This document shows, in pieces, positions 63,768 to 64,000 of a stretch of 64,000 bases of DNA. The position numbers were made by a program, and so were the translations under genes. The notes beneath the pieces are model-generated. The model had not been told where the DNA came from. It searched no databases and saw nothing but the letters and a program-made list of their open reading frames with translations. The DNA comes from Camelus bactrianus (lineage: Eukaryota; Chordata; Mammalia; Artiodactyla; Camelidae), in assembly GCF_048773025.1 (NCBI RefSeq), contig NC_133544.1, forward strand, positions 1,612,001 to 1,676,000, in the 5' to 3' direction. The stretch's first letter is position 1. Each line of letters begins with the position of its first letter.

Positions 63768-64000
63768 ATGTTAGTTTCTGGTGCTGTGTGACAGGTCACC
63801 ACAAACTCAGCGCCTTAAAACCGCACCCACTGATGACACACGGTCAGACAGCCAGCGTGGCCTGGTCTGCACTCCGACCGGATTGCGGCGTCGCTGGGCT
63901 GCGCTCTCCTCTGAGAGTCCCAGGGAAGGCGCCTGGCCAGGCTAGCTCTGGTTTTGGCAGATTTCAGCTCCCGGAGGCCCAGGGCTGAGGCGCCCCCTCT
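63768..64000 (-). mobile_element. Fossil LTR-like repeat, antisense, cut by the window end
   Basis: TGTTAGTTTCTGGTGCTGTG, TGACAGGTCACCACAAACTC and AGCGCCTTAAAACCGC look like the reverse complement of a MaLR-type LTR end (the partner order is seen at 63690-63737). AGCCAGCGTGGCCTGG and TTTGGCAGATTTCAGCTCCC continue the antisense pattern. Ancient, partial in this window. Confidence 0.45.

Noticed and set aside
1-64000. CRISPR arrays, operons, prophage or other prokaryotic systems
   Set aside because: No direct-repeat/spacer pattern, ribosome-binding-site/ORF organisation or bacterial gene families; all evidence points to camelid nuclear DNA.

Overview
This is mammalian nuclear DNA, almost certainly from a camelid (camel, llama or alpaca). 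The main evidence is seven copies of a SINE whose head matches the tRNA-Ala(AGC) pattern (TAGCTC..GTAGAGC, then GGTTCAATCCC) followed by an A/T-rich tail ending in CCTAATTACCTCCC. I know this structure as the Tylopoda-specific Vic-1-type SINE. The LINE-1 3' ends are of the type found in cetartiodactyls. Nothing resembles prokaryotic, organellar or viral-genome organisation.

I can support no protein-coding gene, rRNA or functional tRNA. Most of the window is GC-rich, apparently unique DNA in which long open frames arise by chance in several overlapping frames at once. The real content is (1) transposon strata, (2) short AT-rich islands with homeodomain-, POU- or SOX-like words that look like candidate enhancers or conserved non-coding elements, (3) simple repeats and minisatellites, and (4) one strong CpG island plus several weaker CpG clusters. 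This fits an intergenic or intronic, GC-rich, possibly subtelomeric regulatory stretch.

Layout. 1-6.4 kb: a fossil LTR split by an L1 tail, a second L1 tail, an L2 carrying a triple CACGTG array, and an antisense L1 tail. 6.4-15 kb: GC-rich unique DNA with a minisatellite, MIR/L2 fragments and an AT-rich island (12.57-12.96 kb) holding a TAATTA hairpin. 15.15-19.04 kb: a CpG island that grades into a long, old L1 whose ORF2 has become GC-rich, itself interrupted by a younger L1. 19.3-21 kb: a fossil LTR, a 35-bp tandem repeat carrying TGACGTCA in each unit, and old L1/L2 remnants. 21-27.8 kb: GC-rich DNA with four AT-rich islands. 27.8-32.9 kb: an antisense old L1 with ORF1, endonuclease and 5'UTR parts, split by a younger L1 (itself carrying a SINE) and by two more SINEs. 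33.5-34.3 kb: another L1 tail. 34.3-43.3 kb: GC-rich DNA with several candidate conserved islands, a GGAT tract and a Z-DNA-prone tract. 43.3-45.8 kb: old GC-shifted L1s with a SINE. 47.6 kb: a solo LTR. 48.7-50.2 kb: an L1 5'/ORF1 region with a SINE, an LTR-like insertion and a CA microsatellite. 50.5 kb: a large trinucleotide tract. 50.9-56.5 kb: MIRs, an L2 and a SINE. 56.5-64 kb: GC-rich DNA, a POU/ATCGAT-containing island, an AT-rich island with an exon-like frame, an L1 tail and two opposed fossil LTRs at the right end.

The features do not form a pathway. They record insertion history and GC-biased change, with possible cis-regulatory sites between the repeats. Repeat families were assigned by eye from remembered consensus sequences, so exact subfamilies and boundaries are approximate.
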